NCBI RefSeq assembly: GCF_029867415.1
Contig: NC_081180.1
Span: 239,080,823-239,144,822, forward strand
DNA: 64,000 bases
Origin: Vicia villosa
Lineage: Eukaryota; Streptophyta; Magnoliopsida; Fabales; Fabaceae
Reading direction: 5' to 3'
Positions within the stretch are counted from its first letter, which is position 1, and each line of letters starts with the position of its first letter. Of the stretch, positions 21,556-32,928 are shown in pieces. The translations under genes and the position numbers were made by a program. The notes beneath the pieces are model-generated. The model had not been told where the DNA came from and searched no databases. It was given only the letters and a program-made list of their open reading frames with translations.

Positions 21556-24500
21556 CATCTATTCGGCAGGTTCCTTATTTATATGAACAAACTTGGGAAA
21601 TTTTTGTGGTTAATGCTTGAGTATCAAATTTTTCAAATGTTTTGGACAACACTTCAACATCACTGAACATTCTCTTTCCTTTGCTCAAGGTGGATGGAGT
21701 AGTCTCTTCAATATTATTCTGAATATTTTTAAATTAGAAAAAAAAAGTCCATTTACAATTTGTTAAATTTCTAACATATGATAAATTAGAAAAACATATG
21801 AATATAGGTTTTAAGTAAATACATTTTCATAAGTTTGATTAAACTCTTCAGCAACAGATTCCTATAAGTTTTTTTTTTGCCTTTAACAGATTCCTATAAG
21901 TTATTTATATACTAATTAGCTCCAAGTTGATGTGTAATTCATTATTATTTATAGATAAAGGGAGCAAATAATATAAGACTTGTCTCAACAATACCTTTAA
22001 CATGTTGTCTTCAACTTCAGTAGGGTTATTATTAACTTGATTAATTTCATCATCATCCTATCATTATATGCATAAGTCAAATTTATAATATCTGTCAACA
22101 TCATAAAAAATCATATTTGTTAAATTAAGGTGTTTTATCCTATCTTACATTCGTGCCTTGTTTCATTTTGAATTGATCAATCAAATTTTGGTCTATAGTG
22201 ATTTTCATCACAATATAGCTTTGCCACTTATTTTCAATATTACCATTCGAAACCAAAATCTTGAAAAGCATAGTCTTATCCAACAATGAATTAAAAACAG
22301 CAGGCCATGCAGTGACATCATTATCCTATACGTATTGCAAGCATTAGATATCTTTAATCAAAGGAAAAAAGAGAAACTTAAATAGTACATATAGACAAAA
22401 ATTGAAATTCTGGTATGACAGACTCAGGATGTCATTCACGATGTCAAGACATCTAATCTGTTATTAATGTAGCAGAGGCAGAACAGAAAGATCCCCCAAT
22501 TTATAATTACCCCTAAGAAGGAGTCAATGAGAATTGGGATCATATATGTTCAGTCAACATAACCAGATTGTAAATTTTAATGGTTCTGTAAAGGAACAGC
22601 TAACAATTCTGAACATGATGTTATACACGATGTCATAACATCCACGACTGAACAAACAACATAATGCAAAAGATAAATAACACAGTTAATTGTTAACCCA
22701 GTTCGGTCTAACTACCTACTCTAGGGTCTACCAAGCCAGGAAGAACATTTCACTATTAGTAGTACTATTTTATGTAAACAACCTCTGGTTTACCTAGTCA
22801 CTACCCAATGCAACCTTTATCTCAGATATCCATCCAAGACAAGAGAACCTCTGCTCACTCTCTAGTGATACCTAACTGTTACAATCTTGCAACAGCTATT
22901 TACACGATTAACAATGAACAATAACCTGATCTTGCTTCACAGCTTCAATCAAGAACACAATACTCAACTCTTACCTACAGGTTTCGAGTGAGAACAATCA
23001 CTTCTCTTACCTACAGGTTTCGAGAAGGACATGGCAGCCATCCCACAACCTGGGTGGTCTACCTATAGAAACCCTAATGACTACATCTTTTCTAAACAAG
23101 GTTTTCTATATAAAGCTAGGTTACAAAGGTTTCTATTTATAACCTATTCCCAATTGAACTTGGGCTTACAAATTGCAGCACTCCTTGCTGTTACAAATTT
23201 GCAGAAATCTTCTGCTACAATCAAGGTCTTTTAATCATAAGTTTCCTAATTTATCTCCTAAATTAGAAACTGCTGAATCTTCAATCTTCTGATCTGATTC
23301 TTCCTGAATCTTCAATCTTCTGATCTGATTCTTCAATATTATTTTGACCTTTAAATTTACGCCACATAGGCTTACAAAATATTCCACGAATATCCTGTAT
23401 CTGTTGAGTATCAAACTGAATCTTCCTTTCAGTTCTGCAGGCGCGATGTCATGATTTGATGTCATGACATTCCATATAACATCTTACTTGTACCTGCTTT
23501 GTTCTTTTATATTTGCAAGATTACACATTGTATTATGTTTTGCTGCTATTATGTTTTAATCAAACATAGATGCCAATCAGCCAATAAAAGCACTAACAAA
23601 AATGAATGTTTTATACCTCAAATAGGTTTACACGCATATTTAATAATTCTTGTGTAGCCAATCGATCAAAGAGTATAAAAGTCGAAGATCCACTAACATC
23701 AACAACGTGAACATGTATCTCATATATTGAAGCATTATTGCTTTAAGAAGATACATAACTAATCACCTGACTCGGTGACTTATTTCTATTCTCCAACCTA
23801 ACAAAAATAAATTTAACTAAAATATAATTCCAACTATATGTTGACACAAAAAGTAAATAAAAAATACATACTAAAAATAAACTGTAGGCATAATATTGAA
23901 CTTACTTCTCTTTGTATTCAAGAGATTCCTTTAGACTGCTGTTAATAAAAAAAATTGTACGATTAAAGACATTTGAAATACCACGAATTGCTAAAAAAAT
24001 ATGAATAGAAATTAATCTGTTAGTATGATTTGTAGATAGTATAGCTATAAAAATACAATCTAATTAAAATATGAGTCACTTACATTGGAAAATTTTAGGC
24101 TTACACAATTGTAAAATGACTATTACAGACTTATCATAACCATTACCGGTTAAATATTTGTTCATATGTTGAGCATGTTCAGCCCACAAAGTACAATCAA
24201 TATTATTTCCTCTGCATTGATGATATTATTAAAAAACAGTTTTAGTCAAATAATATATAGTGGTTTATGTATACTATAAACATAATAATTAGATGATAAT
24301 TCAAAATCTTACTCCAAATCTTTCAAAACAATATCCAACAGTTTTGACTCTAATTCCACTTCTCAATGTTTCTTTCATGTCAATTTTTTTAATCACGTAA
24401 CCAATCACATCTGACAAAATATGAGCAAATAAAATTGAGTTAAACTTTAAAAGAATAATAGCAAAATTTAAATTTGAAGCAACAAATTTAAAATAAGTTT

Positions 24501-24700
24501 TAGGGATGGATGGAACATCTCCAATCTTAGTACAACTTGTAGTTTTGATAAAGTTAATCTTGTACTTATGATCTGTCATAATAAATTTAGGATCATGCAA
24601 TTCAACCAATATATTAGAAATAATATAGCAAGATCCTTCTTCAAGATTTGAGTCAAATTCACCAATTAGTACCGATTTCACCAAAGGTTAGATACTTGAA
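21556..24700 (-). pseudogene. RPA1/DUF223-like (OB-fold) gene, seven recognisable exons
   Basis: Minus-strand exons resemble replication protein A large-subunit relatives, which are common in plants and in Helitrons. In order they are 24300-24684 (VELHDPKFIMTDHKYKINF, the first OB-fold), 24095-24215 (NNIDCTLWAEHAQHMNKYL), about 23925-23993 (GISNVFNRTIFF), 23618-23800 (SSTFILFDRLATQELLNM), 22152-22327 (TAWPAVFNSLLDKTMLFKIL), about 21995-22060 (DDDEINQVNNNPTEVEDN) and 21556-21721 (STLSKGKRMFSDVEVL). Such proteins bind single-stranded DNA. One TAA falls in the fourth exon (YVSS-stop-SNN), and a solo LTR occupies an intron. Whether it is a dead host gene or a Helitron cargo gene is open. The first exon is not identified. 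Confidence 0.65.
22403..23598 (-). mobile_element. 1.2-kb copia (SIRE-like) solo LTR inside an RPA1-like intron
   Basis: The ends TGAAATTCTGG and CACTAACA (minus sense TGTTAGTGC...AGAATTTCA) are flanked by the TSD AAAAT (22398-22402 and 23599-23603). The sense strand is assigned because GACCGAACTGGGTTAACAA on the minus strand parallels the layout of the SIRE LTR at 47827. The LTR contains three modules built on GATGTCA/TGACATC (22428, 22617, 23445). No internal region is present. It includes the plus frame at 23031-23234, which I regard as incidental. Confidence 0.85.
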
Positions 24701-25200
24701 CACTGAAAAACAACACAGGAAGCGGTAAAAATGTAATAATTTGGTAATATAACAAAAAATTAAATAACAGTTGATAGATAATAAACAACAATTGTAACAC
24801 TCACTTTGTCATCAAGCAAAATCTTGATAAAATTTTTCTATGCGGAATTTGGAGAATATAAAAAAAGTATGGAGGTTGGATATATTTGTACTAATAAAAT
24901 CATGATATGGTTATATGAATAGGTACAATAGGTGCAGTTAATAAATAAAAATTTTTTAATTTGCATTGGAAGTTGAAAAACGTTGTCTTAAAAATAGAGA
25001 AGAAGTTTAATACCCGAAAATAATTGAGAAGAAGTGAAACGTTTGATTCAAAGAATGGAGGAGAAGATAAAGTAGGCAGATTTTGGAGATTTTTGTTCAT
25101 GGAGCCTTTTGAGTAAAGAGGTGGTGGGTAATTAAAATCCTATTAATACTAATAATTTAATAATTAGTAATAATAATAATAATATTTAATTGAAACTGAA
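24701..25200. other. AT-rich flank upstream of the RPA1-like exons
   Basis: This should hold the 5' end of the minus-strand RPA1-like gene. An acceptor-like TTTTCAG lies just upstream of the 24684 exon on the minus strand. A 66-codon minus frame (24900-25100, starting MNKNLQNLPTLSS) has no recognised homology. No promoter can be assigned. Confidence 0.4.
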
Positions 25201-25818
25201 TTTATAAAATTTGTTTGGTATAAAAATTTAATAATAATAATATATAAATGTGTCCACTAACATAATGTTTATAAAAAAATATTTTTTTATTTAATAACGT
25301 ATTTATTTTGAAGATTTATTACATGACAATCATTTTGTAAAAAATACAATGTTCAATCATATTATTAGATGTAAATTATTAGATGTAAATTATTTGACTA
25401 ATCAATTTTAAAATAAACTAAAAATAAAACAATTTTAAAATATATTCAATATCAACTTAAAATTTTCAAAGCAGTTATTGATTTCTATTAGTTTAAAATG
25501 AAATATATTATGTTTCTACTAAAAATTAGTTACAAATATAATAAGTATAATTAAATAATAAATAAATCGATAATTTTATAGTTTTAATTATTCAAATAAA
25601 AATTTAAAAGAAAAAAATAATGTGGTTGAGATAAAAAAACCGAATATATAGCAACTTATTCGGTTGAAAATTTCAAACGAATGTTGCACGTAGAGACAAA
25701 AAAAATCACAATTTATTATAATAATTCCAAATTAAATCCTATTTATTGGGAAGAAAATGAAATAAATGGTTGAGATAAAAAAAAGAATACATAAAGAGAA
25801 ACAAATAATGTGGTTGAG

Positions 25819-25898
<80 letters not shown>

Positions 25899-26345
25899 TA
25901 TTTGATACTAAATTGATTGATATTTCCATTTATATAATTTATTTGGTATAAAAATTTAATAATAATAATATATATGTATCTACTAACATAACGTTTATAA
26001 GTAACGTATTCATTTTGAAGCTTTATTATATCGCAAGGATTTTGTAAAAAATACAATGTTCAATCATATTATTAGATGTAAATTATTTGATTACTTATTT
26101 TTAAAATAAATTAAAAATAAAATGATTTTAAAATATATTGAGTATCAACTTAAAATTGTCAAAGCAGATCTTAATTTCTATCGATTTAAAACAAAATATC
26201 TTATGTTTTTACTAAAAATTAGATAAAAATATAAGAAGTATAATAAAATAAATTAATAATTCAGATAAAAAAGGAATACATAATGACTCTTTAAAAAAAG
26301 AAATAACGTGGTTGAGATAAAATAGGGAATACATAGCAACTTATT
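25201..26345. repeat. Diverged tandem duplication, period about 690-730 bp
   Basis: Two blocks, about 25201-25650 and 25920-26345, share long matches, for example TTTGTAAAAAATACAATGTT, GTATCAACTTAAAATT-like runs, and GTGGTTGAGATAAAA followed by ATAGCAACTTATTC. Offsets drift from 728 to 687 bp through indels. A third partial copy of GTGGTTGAGATAA at about 25810 is followed by the trinucleotide palindrome. There is no coding sequence. Divergence is visible, so the duplication is old. Confidence 0.75.
25820..25899. repeat. (AAT)n-(ATT)n palindromic microsatellite
   Basis: About 14 AAT-type units are followed without spacer by about 12 ATT units. They form a nearly perfect 80-bp palindrome that could extrude as a cruciform. 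It lies between the two copies of the diverged tandem duplication. Confidence 0.95.
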
Positions 26346-26706
26346 CATTCGATTGCTCTTTTCAATAAAAAAAATTAATTGAATTTATGATCTTTCCAAT
26401 AAATGTTTTGAATGAGCCGGATCATCAATGATAAATAATAAAAATAGTGGTTAGAAATTAGTGAAATAAAATAATTAAAGTTAATTATAGTAAGATTTTT
26501 TATTAATAGCAAGTTTTAAAATGACAAGGTTTCTAAGAAGATGATACTTGTCAAACTTGTTAAAGAACTCATCTTACTTTATTATATTGTATGATTAAAG
26601 TGGCTATACCCATTAACACAATAAATAAAAGCAAAATGACATACATGTGTCCGTCTATATGCTGGTAAAAGAAAATTGTTACTTCATCCATGATCCATTG
26701 TCTCAT

Positions 26707-26708
<2 letters not shown>

Positions 26709-26783
<75 letters not shown>
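26709..26783. repeat. (TA)n microsatellite, about 75 bp
   Basis: This is an uninterrupted TA dinucleotide run. Its length is likely polymorphic and may be misestimated by sequencing. Confidence 0.97.
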
Positions 26784-26784
<1 letters not shown>

Positions 26785-27229
26785 TATTAAGAAAAAATTT
26801 AATTGAGTTGATTATGAAATATACAGTGATGCGATAAGGAGATGGTAACCTCGCGTGAGGTGAGAAACTATGTATTTTTGAGATATTTTGTGTTTATATT
26901 TGAGTGGCTTCTCCTCATGTTATGGATGAGGTATTTATATAGACCAATGAGCCTGTAGTTAGGGTTTCTCAAGAATGACAATTGCGTACCTAGTCATGAT
27001 AGTGGACCGTTGAATCTCTAGTTCCTAGTGTAGTAGTCAAAATGTACATGTATGCGTGGTATTCCTACAAAGATAGGGGATACTCAAGGGCCTTAGTAGG
27101 TTTATAACACTTAGGATGGAATCTGGAAATTGCAAGGGGGTTTTAAAAAAAAAAACTTTACAAGGGGATAAAACCAAATCTTGCTAATATTACAGGAATA
27201 TTGTATATTTAACCCTATAATGTATAAAA
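26784..27229. other. Intergenic sequence, no gene seen
   Basis: This is moderately AT-rich sequence with a promoter-like TATTTATATAGACC near 26931. I recognise no LTR ends, TIRs or coding frames in it. Confidence 0.4.
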
Positions 27230-27800
27230 TAGTTGGTTACTATGGTGCAAAAATTTGGTTAATGAAAGTTATACCTTGGTTAATGCAGGCCCAAACTTAT
27301 ATTAAAGGGGAAATTAATAAACAAAACTTGGTTAATATAGTGCAGAAAGTTGGTTAATGAAAGTTATACATTGGTTAATGCAAGCCCAAATATATATAAA
27401 GAGGACAATTAATAAACGAAAATCGGTTAATATAGTGTAGGAAGTGGGTTAATGAAAGTTATATCTTAGTTAATGCAGGCCTAGACTTATATAGAGGGAA
27501 AAATTAATAAATGAAACTTAGTTAATATAGTGCAGGAAGTTGGTTAATGAAAGTTATACCTTGATTAATGCAGGCCCAGACTAATATAAAGGGGGAAATT
27601 AATAAACGAAACTTAGTTAATATAGTGCAGGAAGTTGGTTAATGAAAGTTATACATTGGTAATGCAGACCCATACTTATATAAAGGGGAAATTAATAAAC
27701 AAAACTTGATTAATATAGTGCGATAATTGGGTTAATGGGAGTCTAACTTTGGTCAATGCAGGCCCAACCTTCAAAATAAACAAATTAACTATCACATGCT
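27230..27800. repeat. Minisatellite with 95-bp unit, about six copies
   Basis: The string GGTTAATGAAAGTTATA (or variants) recurs at 27257, 27352, 27447, 27542, 27637 and about 27730, a period of 95 bp with one unit of 93. Each unit contains three GGTTAAT words, AATGCAGGCCCA and TTAATAAAC. The copies differ by point changes and small indels. It lies downstream of the minus-strand PMD-like gene remnant. No coding role is apparent. Confidence 0.9.
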
Positions 27801-28058
27801 CAATGTTAACTACAGAACCACAACAAAATGCAGAACTTAACTTTGGTTAATGCATGACCACATCAAAATTTGGTATCTCCCCTAAATGAACTAGAAGAAA
27901 CTCAAAATTTTAACCACCTAATGAACTATAGCATAATCAAAATACATTGTGCACATAAACAAAATATAATCACAAATTGTCAACATTGTGTAAAATTTTG
28001 CACTACAACACATCAAAGTGGGTCAAATTCTACACTACAACACTAATGATTTACAAAT

Positions 28059-29230
28059 TCATTCTACTATTTTTCCATGCTTTGTCCTTGGTTTCTTCTT
28101 CATTCTTGTAGCCATGTTGGATGTAGACTTTAGTTGGTTTTTCACAACATTGGCATCATCATTTGGTGGAGTGTTATGTCCAACATCTCCAACATAATTT
28201 CCTACTTCATATTTAGTGATAAATTTCACAATCTGTCGATCAACTTGGACATCTTTATTCTCAAATGGAGTGTTAACTCTCTCCTCTTTGAGCATCCTCA
28301 CTTTACCCTAAAGAAATGTTATCCTCTCTTGGAAATCTCTATTCTCAACCACCATTCTTTGATAATCATGAGGATCCACAAATTGTTGTCCTTGTCCAAA
28401 CATGGCAGCATTGACTATGTCATATTTTATTTCTTTCTCGGTTGCAACCACTCTTTCAATTATCTAACAAAAAATAAAGTCAAAAAAAGGACAAATGAAA
28501 ACATATTTTTCTTAATTAAAACACACAAAAAATCCTACCATATTATTGTCAAATGCCTTTTCAATAATTTTCTTCTGCATACCTATAATCGGCTAATTCA
28601 ATACCCATGGAAAAGTGAACCTAGAAACAGCAGGTGCTTTCCCTAAAGATAAGTGGTTGAATGCCTAAATATATAAAAAAATATAAGATGTAAATTAAAA
28701 ATTACATGACAGAAGATGGTACTATAAAGTTATATAATTCATATACATGCAATATGGCAGTGCACTCATTTAAATGTCTATGTGACTTGGTTTGTCCTTC
28801 TTTCAACACAACTAAAGACTCGCATAAACTAGCAACCACAAAGTTATAAACAACAAGACCCCAACTATATGTATTAAGTGAGTAATATGTAAAGTCTAGA
28901 AAAATTAACTAATTTAATCTTGTGTTTTAGAAGTTGTTTGCGAATATTGGAAACGATTACCCCAGCCCCTTTAAATAGACCTAATGTTTCACATTGTTGA
29001 TCTTCTTCTACTACTAGGCTCTTACCAACAATAGACAATACAATAGCTAAACAAACATCAATGAGAGTAAAGGGAAATATCCTATCCCTAACCTGAAATC
29101 CCCTACTACGTGAGTCCCATCTACTTACTACCTCCCATAATAAACCACCCGAGATTGAGAAGTCGTTAAAAATATCCAACGCCCATTTGAATGGGGTGCT
29201 TTAGATATGGGCACGTTAAACCGCAGTTAA
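28059..29230 (-). pseudogene. Plant mobile domain-like (PMD/Ulp1-transposon type) gene remnant
   Basis: The minus strand shows exon-like pieces of a PMD-family protein of the sort carried by plant DNA transposons. They are TPFKWALDIFNDFSISGG followed by RDRIFPFTLIDVCLAIVLSI (about 28950-29210), WGLVVYNFVVASLCESLVVL (about 28790-28860), LGKAPAVSRFTFPWVLN (about 28590-28645), and a coiled-coil/basic tail at 28059-28445 (YQRMVVENRDFQERITFL, TRMKKKPRTKHGKIVE). Stops occur between and inside the pieces, including a TAG within the tail (FL-stop-GKV) and one after WVLN. Function is unknown; PMD proteins are associated with silencing and with transposons. It is likely a pseudogene. Confidence 0.6.
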
Positions 29231-29652
29231 ACTTTCGTTGACACTGCTTAAATAAATCGGGATACAGTCATGCCTCCTTCGTACCTTAAATTTATGGAAA
29301 AAATTGATTAATCCCATTTATAAATGCAATGAAACAATCCAACTATAATAACCAAAAAAATAAAGAACTATATCTATTCCTCTTACTTACTTCAGTTTCG
29401 GTTAAATTTTTGATGATGTCATAGTTTCAGCAATAAATCAATCAACCTAATAACAAAACAAAACCAAATAACAACATAATTAGTACAAAACAAAAAACCA
29501 AATAAAAACCTGATAAAACCCTAACCTTTAACCTTATTCCTCTTTCAATGTCTCTTTTTCAACAATTGTTATCTCAAGTACTATTCATAAAACCCTAACC
29601 CTTAACCTTATTTGAGCCCTAACACAATACTTAAGATTCTTCTTTTTCTTTT
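29231..29652. other. AT-rich spacer between PMD-like remnant and MITE
   Basis: No coding sequence is recognised. The repeated phrase AAAACCCTAACC(C/T)TTAACCTTA near 29515-29615 is a short local duplication. Confidence 0.4.
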
Positions 29653-29886
29653 GGGTTAAATATGTTTTTAGCCCCTATAAAATTACCCAAAATGGCTTTT
29701 AGTCCCTATAAAAAAATATTGACTTTTAGTCCCTATAAAATTACTTTTGCACTCAGTTTTAGTCCTTGTAGAGGGACCAAAAATAAGTGTAAAAGTAAAT
29801 TTATAGGGACTAAAAGTCAATATATTTTTTATAGGGACTAAAAGCCAAAATTGAGATATTTATAGGGACCAAAAACATATTAACCA
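29653..29886. mobile_element. Mutator-type MITE, copy 1
   Basis: The element begins GGGTTAAATATGTTTTTAG and ends with the inverted counterpart AAAAACATATTAACC. Almost its whole 234 bp is a palindrome built from repeats of TTTTAGTCCCTATAAA. The flanks TTTTCTTTT and TTTTCTTAT agree at 8 of 9 positions, matching the 9-bp TSD of Mutator elements. A second copy with a perfect 9-bp TSD is at 32693-32928. It codes for nothing and needs a transposase from elsewhere. Confidence 0.85.
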
Positions 29887-30200
29887 TTTTCTTATTTGTA
29901 TAAATTCAACCACTTATCTTTAGGGGAGATATTTATAGGGACTAAAAGTAAATGCTAAGATGATTTATGAACACACAAAAAAAAGTTGGAGAAAGTGAGA
30001 CAATTGGGGGAGAGTGAAAGAAGAGATCACAGTAAATGTGAGAGAATGAATTGTAGTAGATGTGAGAGAGGCATGAAAACTTGGGGATGTAACCTAATCC
30101 CCTCCCTATTTACCAAGTTGCCCTTAACTATTTTCGAAAATGACATAAAAATCGATATGTGAAAAAAAGGAATACGGTGTAGTGTAAACTTTCGATGCAA

Positions 30201-30246
<46 letters not shown>

Positions 30247-30602
30247 CTGACGAATTTTGTATTTAAATTTTATTTTAAGAACTCAACATATGTTTTATAA
30301 AAGAAATTAGATAAACCAAATTTGAACATAAAAATATACTATAGATATAAATGACGAAGCGTCATAATATATGAAGTGCATATACTAGTTAGAATACAAT
30401 CCATGAATGATAGAATAAAAGTCCCCGGCAGAAACTCGCGCAGGAGAGCTGCCTCAAGGAGAAAATATCAGACCATTCATAGTAAGTCACAAGAACCCGT
30501 CATTTAGTACTAAAATACTCCTACAATCCATGTACTCTCCTCACTAACTAAGATGATCGAAACCTAACGACAATCAAAATACTCACCCGCCCCAGCTCCG
30601 TA
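29887..30602. other. Spacer with microsatellite and a MITE-like fragment
   Basis: GAGATATTTATAGGGACTAA at about 29927 repeats the 3' subterminal part of the neighbouring MITE, perhaps from an older copy. The remainder is AT-rich up to the TA repeat at 30203. Mixed sequence without recognisable genes follows to the minus-strand pseudogene. Confidence 0.45.
30203..30241. repeat. (TA)n microsatellite
   Basis: This is about 38 bp of uninterrupted AT/TA dinucleotide, preceded by GCA and followed by AAAACACTG. Confidence 0.95.
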
Positions 30603-31169
30603 CTATCCACTACAAGTGCTCGTCAAGGTGTGATCAGAGTCATCCTCATCATATATGCTCTCATAATCATGCTTAGAGGGATCATAAGTTTCGTCGTCCT
30701 TTGCTTCATCTAAGTCTAGCTCCAACGACGACACGCGTGTCGGAGTAATGTGAAGGAGCTCATCTACGGGAAAGATGTCACGAGTGAACATCGAGGGTAG
30801 TCCTAATGACATATATAAATCCAAGGGAGGTATGGATATATCATGAAAGAACGGCTTCCCTCCCACGGTTGGGGCGTATAGGGGTCCAGGTAGGACTACA
30901 GGAGAGATTGACAATCTGAAACGCTCAATCACTCTCGAAAGGAAGCTAGAGATGATCAAAGAGGTTGGGATCTAGAAGGTGATCGCTCTGCATGAGAAAG
31001 GGGTCTTCAGATCCATGCCCATGATAGCAGTGGTCTTTAGTACGTTCCCGATGAACGTGAGTTGTCCTAGGGTTGGGCCAAACCCCTAGGACGTGTTGGT
31101 CCACTTATCAGGGAAAGTGAAGTTCATCGTCTTCAACGGTGGCGGCTCCTTGTGTCCCGAAAGCGTCAT
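30603..31169 (-). pseudogene. Unidentified transposon-like ORF with two TAG stops
   Basis: From the ATG at 31169 one minus-strand frame stays open for 189 codons except for two TAG codons (near 31087 and 30974). Recognisable features are MNFTFPDKWTNTS, LGQLTFIGNVLKTTAIMGMD, LIISSFLSRVIERFRLSISP and an acidic tail (KHDYESIYDEDDSDHTLTS). I do not recognise the family with confidence; the central part is reminiscent of PF20167-type plant transposon proteins. Its GC content is higher than its surroundings. Both stops could be CAG to TAG changes. Confidence 0.45.
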
Positions 31170-31434
31170 GATCTATTAGCATATTCGCCCACACATCCAC
31201 TAAAGGGTCATCAATTCGAAAATAACAAATATACAAGAGCGGAGCAACAAACATAAACAAAAGATACATTATACATGGCTAGAGATTTCATTTTAAAACA
31301 TGTAAATAATTATTTACAATAATAATCCATAAAGCATAATTCAGACTCATTTCTAATGCAATGTCTATATGTCAATGCATAGTGATATCGCTTCAAGATA
31401 TAGCGCCACTCATGAACCACAAAAATCACAAAGT

Positions 31435-31961
31435 AGAAGATTAATGTGGATGGTACTCGTGATAATAATGGTATAGCGGGGTGTGGAGGGATCTTACGTG
31501 ATGACCGCGAGTTTTGGTTAGGTGGCTTTGCCAAAAGTATTGGAAATTGTAGTACCTTGATGGCTGGGTTATGGGGTATTTACACTGGATTAGAAATGGT
31601 TATTGATCTTGGATACCATAATCTTGAGGTTGAGACTGACTCGAAACAAGCAGCAAACTGTATTCTTAAAGGAAGCTATACGAATATGGTGGTGGGAAAC
31701 TTAGTGTGGAGTATTATTGAGTTGATGAACTCATTTGATCGAGTGAAGATCCAACATATCTACAGAGAGGCGAATAACTGTGCTAACATTCTTGCAATGG
31801 AGGGTAAAAAGTTGATTGGTGAGAGCAAGTTCTTTTCTGAGGCGTCTATTTGGATGCGGAATTCTTTGAAGAAGGATCAAAATTCTGTTTGTGTTTCTAG
31901 GGTTATTCCCTTGTAGTTTTCTTTTGTTTCTTGGGCCTCGACCCTCCTCATTACCAAAAAA
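31435..31961 (+). mobile_element. 5'-truncated L1-type LINE insertion
   Basis: The insertion is flanked by a 14-bp direct repeat, AAAAATCACAAAGT, at 31421-31434 and 31962-31975. It ends in a short poly-A. These are signs of target-primed reverse transcription. Only the last 527 bp of the LINE are present, covering the RNase H end of ORF2 and a short 3' UTR. The A-tail and TSD overlap, so the right edge is uncertain by a few bases. Confidence 0.9.
31446..31916 (+). CDS. LINE RNase H domain (C-terminal end of ORF2)
   Basis: The frame encodes a plant non-LTR retrotransposon RNase H domain (RVT_3 type): VDGTRDNNGIAGCGGILRDD, LETDS-type VETDSKQAANCI, and the C-terminal HIYREANNCANILA. The acidic residues expected of RNase H (DG, E, D) are present. 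The frame is open to its stop at 31916, but the endonuclease and RT are missing because of 5' truncation, so it has no transposition function. Upstream, the frame enters at 31435 without its own start. The first ATG at 31446 is incidental. Confidence 0.85.
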   Translation: MDGTRDNNGIAGCGGILRDDREFWLGGFAKSIGNCSTLMAGLWGIYTGLEMVIDLGYHNLEVETDSKQAANCILKGSYTNMVVGNLVWSIIELMNSFDRVKIQHIYREANNCANILAMEGKKLIGESKFFSEASIWMRNSLKKDQNSVCVSRVIPL

Positions 31962-31975
31962 AAAAATCACAAAGT

Positions 31976-32692
31976 TGATTTATTATCCTTTACATTAAAA
32001 AATGAGAAGTAAAATTTAATGAACAATTTTAAGAGTCCAAAATTTTTACCTTAGTTAACCAAAGAATGGAGTGATTTCTTTTAGAGAGAATGTGAGTTTC
32101 TATTTGTTTTTCTTCTTTTTCTATCTACCCAGTAGATTTAGTTCACCCATCGATTAGTGTTTCAACAGCGATGAAAGGGTTGAGCGATTGAAGGATTGAT
32201 GGTTTGTGAGAAGAAATCTCGAGCGATTGAGTTTCAGCACCGTGGTTGTGGACGAAAAAGGTTCCTCCGACAGCGGCGGCGAAACTCCGATTTGCCGCAA
32301 AATACTTGGTTCCATGGCAAAGAGATAGGAAGCCGACTCGATTGGGGGTTAACGGAGGAATGACGGGGAATTTCGTTACCGATCATGGCCATTGATGACT
32401 ACGAAGGTAAGTAATAACACTCCGACGATGAGATAATCGACGTTAACAGAGAATATTGATTTGAATAGTGTATTTTGTGAGGTTGCAATGAAGTTGTGAA
32501 ATGAAATGTGGTAGATTAGGGTTCCAAAATTTGTACATTCTAATCGCAGGGAATAATGAGAATAAGGAAGAAGAAGAACTTTTGTTTTGCTTTGTGCGTG
32601 CCAAGTTTTAGGATTGAGGGATGGAAGTGTGAAGAGAAATGTGAGAGTTGAGGGGATGAAAAATCTGAAGCGATTGAAGTTGTTTATTTTTA
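31976..32692. other. Spacer with a GC-richer patch, no gene assigned
   Basis: Sequence around 32160-32420 is GC-richer (CGGCGGCGAAACTCCG, GAACGGTTAACGG-like stretches). It could be the 5' region of a DNA transposon or an old gene, but I can support no frame. The segment ends at the TSD of the second MITE. Confidence 0.4.
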
Positions 32693-32928
32693 GGGTTAAA
32701 TATGTTTTTAGTCCCTATAAAATTACCCAAAATGGCTTTTAGTCCCTATAAAAAAAATATTGACTTTTAGTCCCTATAAAATTACTTTTGCACTTAGTTT
32801 TAGTCCCTGTAGAGGGACCAAAAGTGAGTGCAAAAGTGATTTTATAGGGACTAAAAATCAATATATTTTTTATAGGGACTAAAAGCCAAAATTGAGATAT
32901 TTATAAGGACCAAAAACATATTTAACCC
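32693..32928. mobile_element. Mutator-type MITE, copy 2
   Basis: This copy runs from GGGTTAAATATGTTTTTAG to AAAAACATATTTAACCC and has a perfect 9-bp TSD, TTATTTTTA (32684-32692 and 32929-32937). It is very similar to copy 1 at 29653-29886. The whole element is a long imperfect palindrome with six TTAGTCCCTATAAA-type blocks, so a transcript would fold into a long hairpin that could feed small-RNA production. Confidence 0.92.

Noticed and set aside
27999..28040. CACTACAACAC strings as the left end of a CACTA element
   Set aside because: They lack the A-rich continuation typical of CACTA ends, there are two of them 37 bp apart, and no TSD pairs with 33049.
28134..28646. 170-codon plus-strand frame
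   Set aside because: It lies antisense to the PMD-like exons, whose minus-strand translation is clearly protein-like. I take it as a shadow frame.
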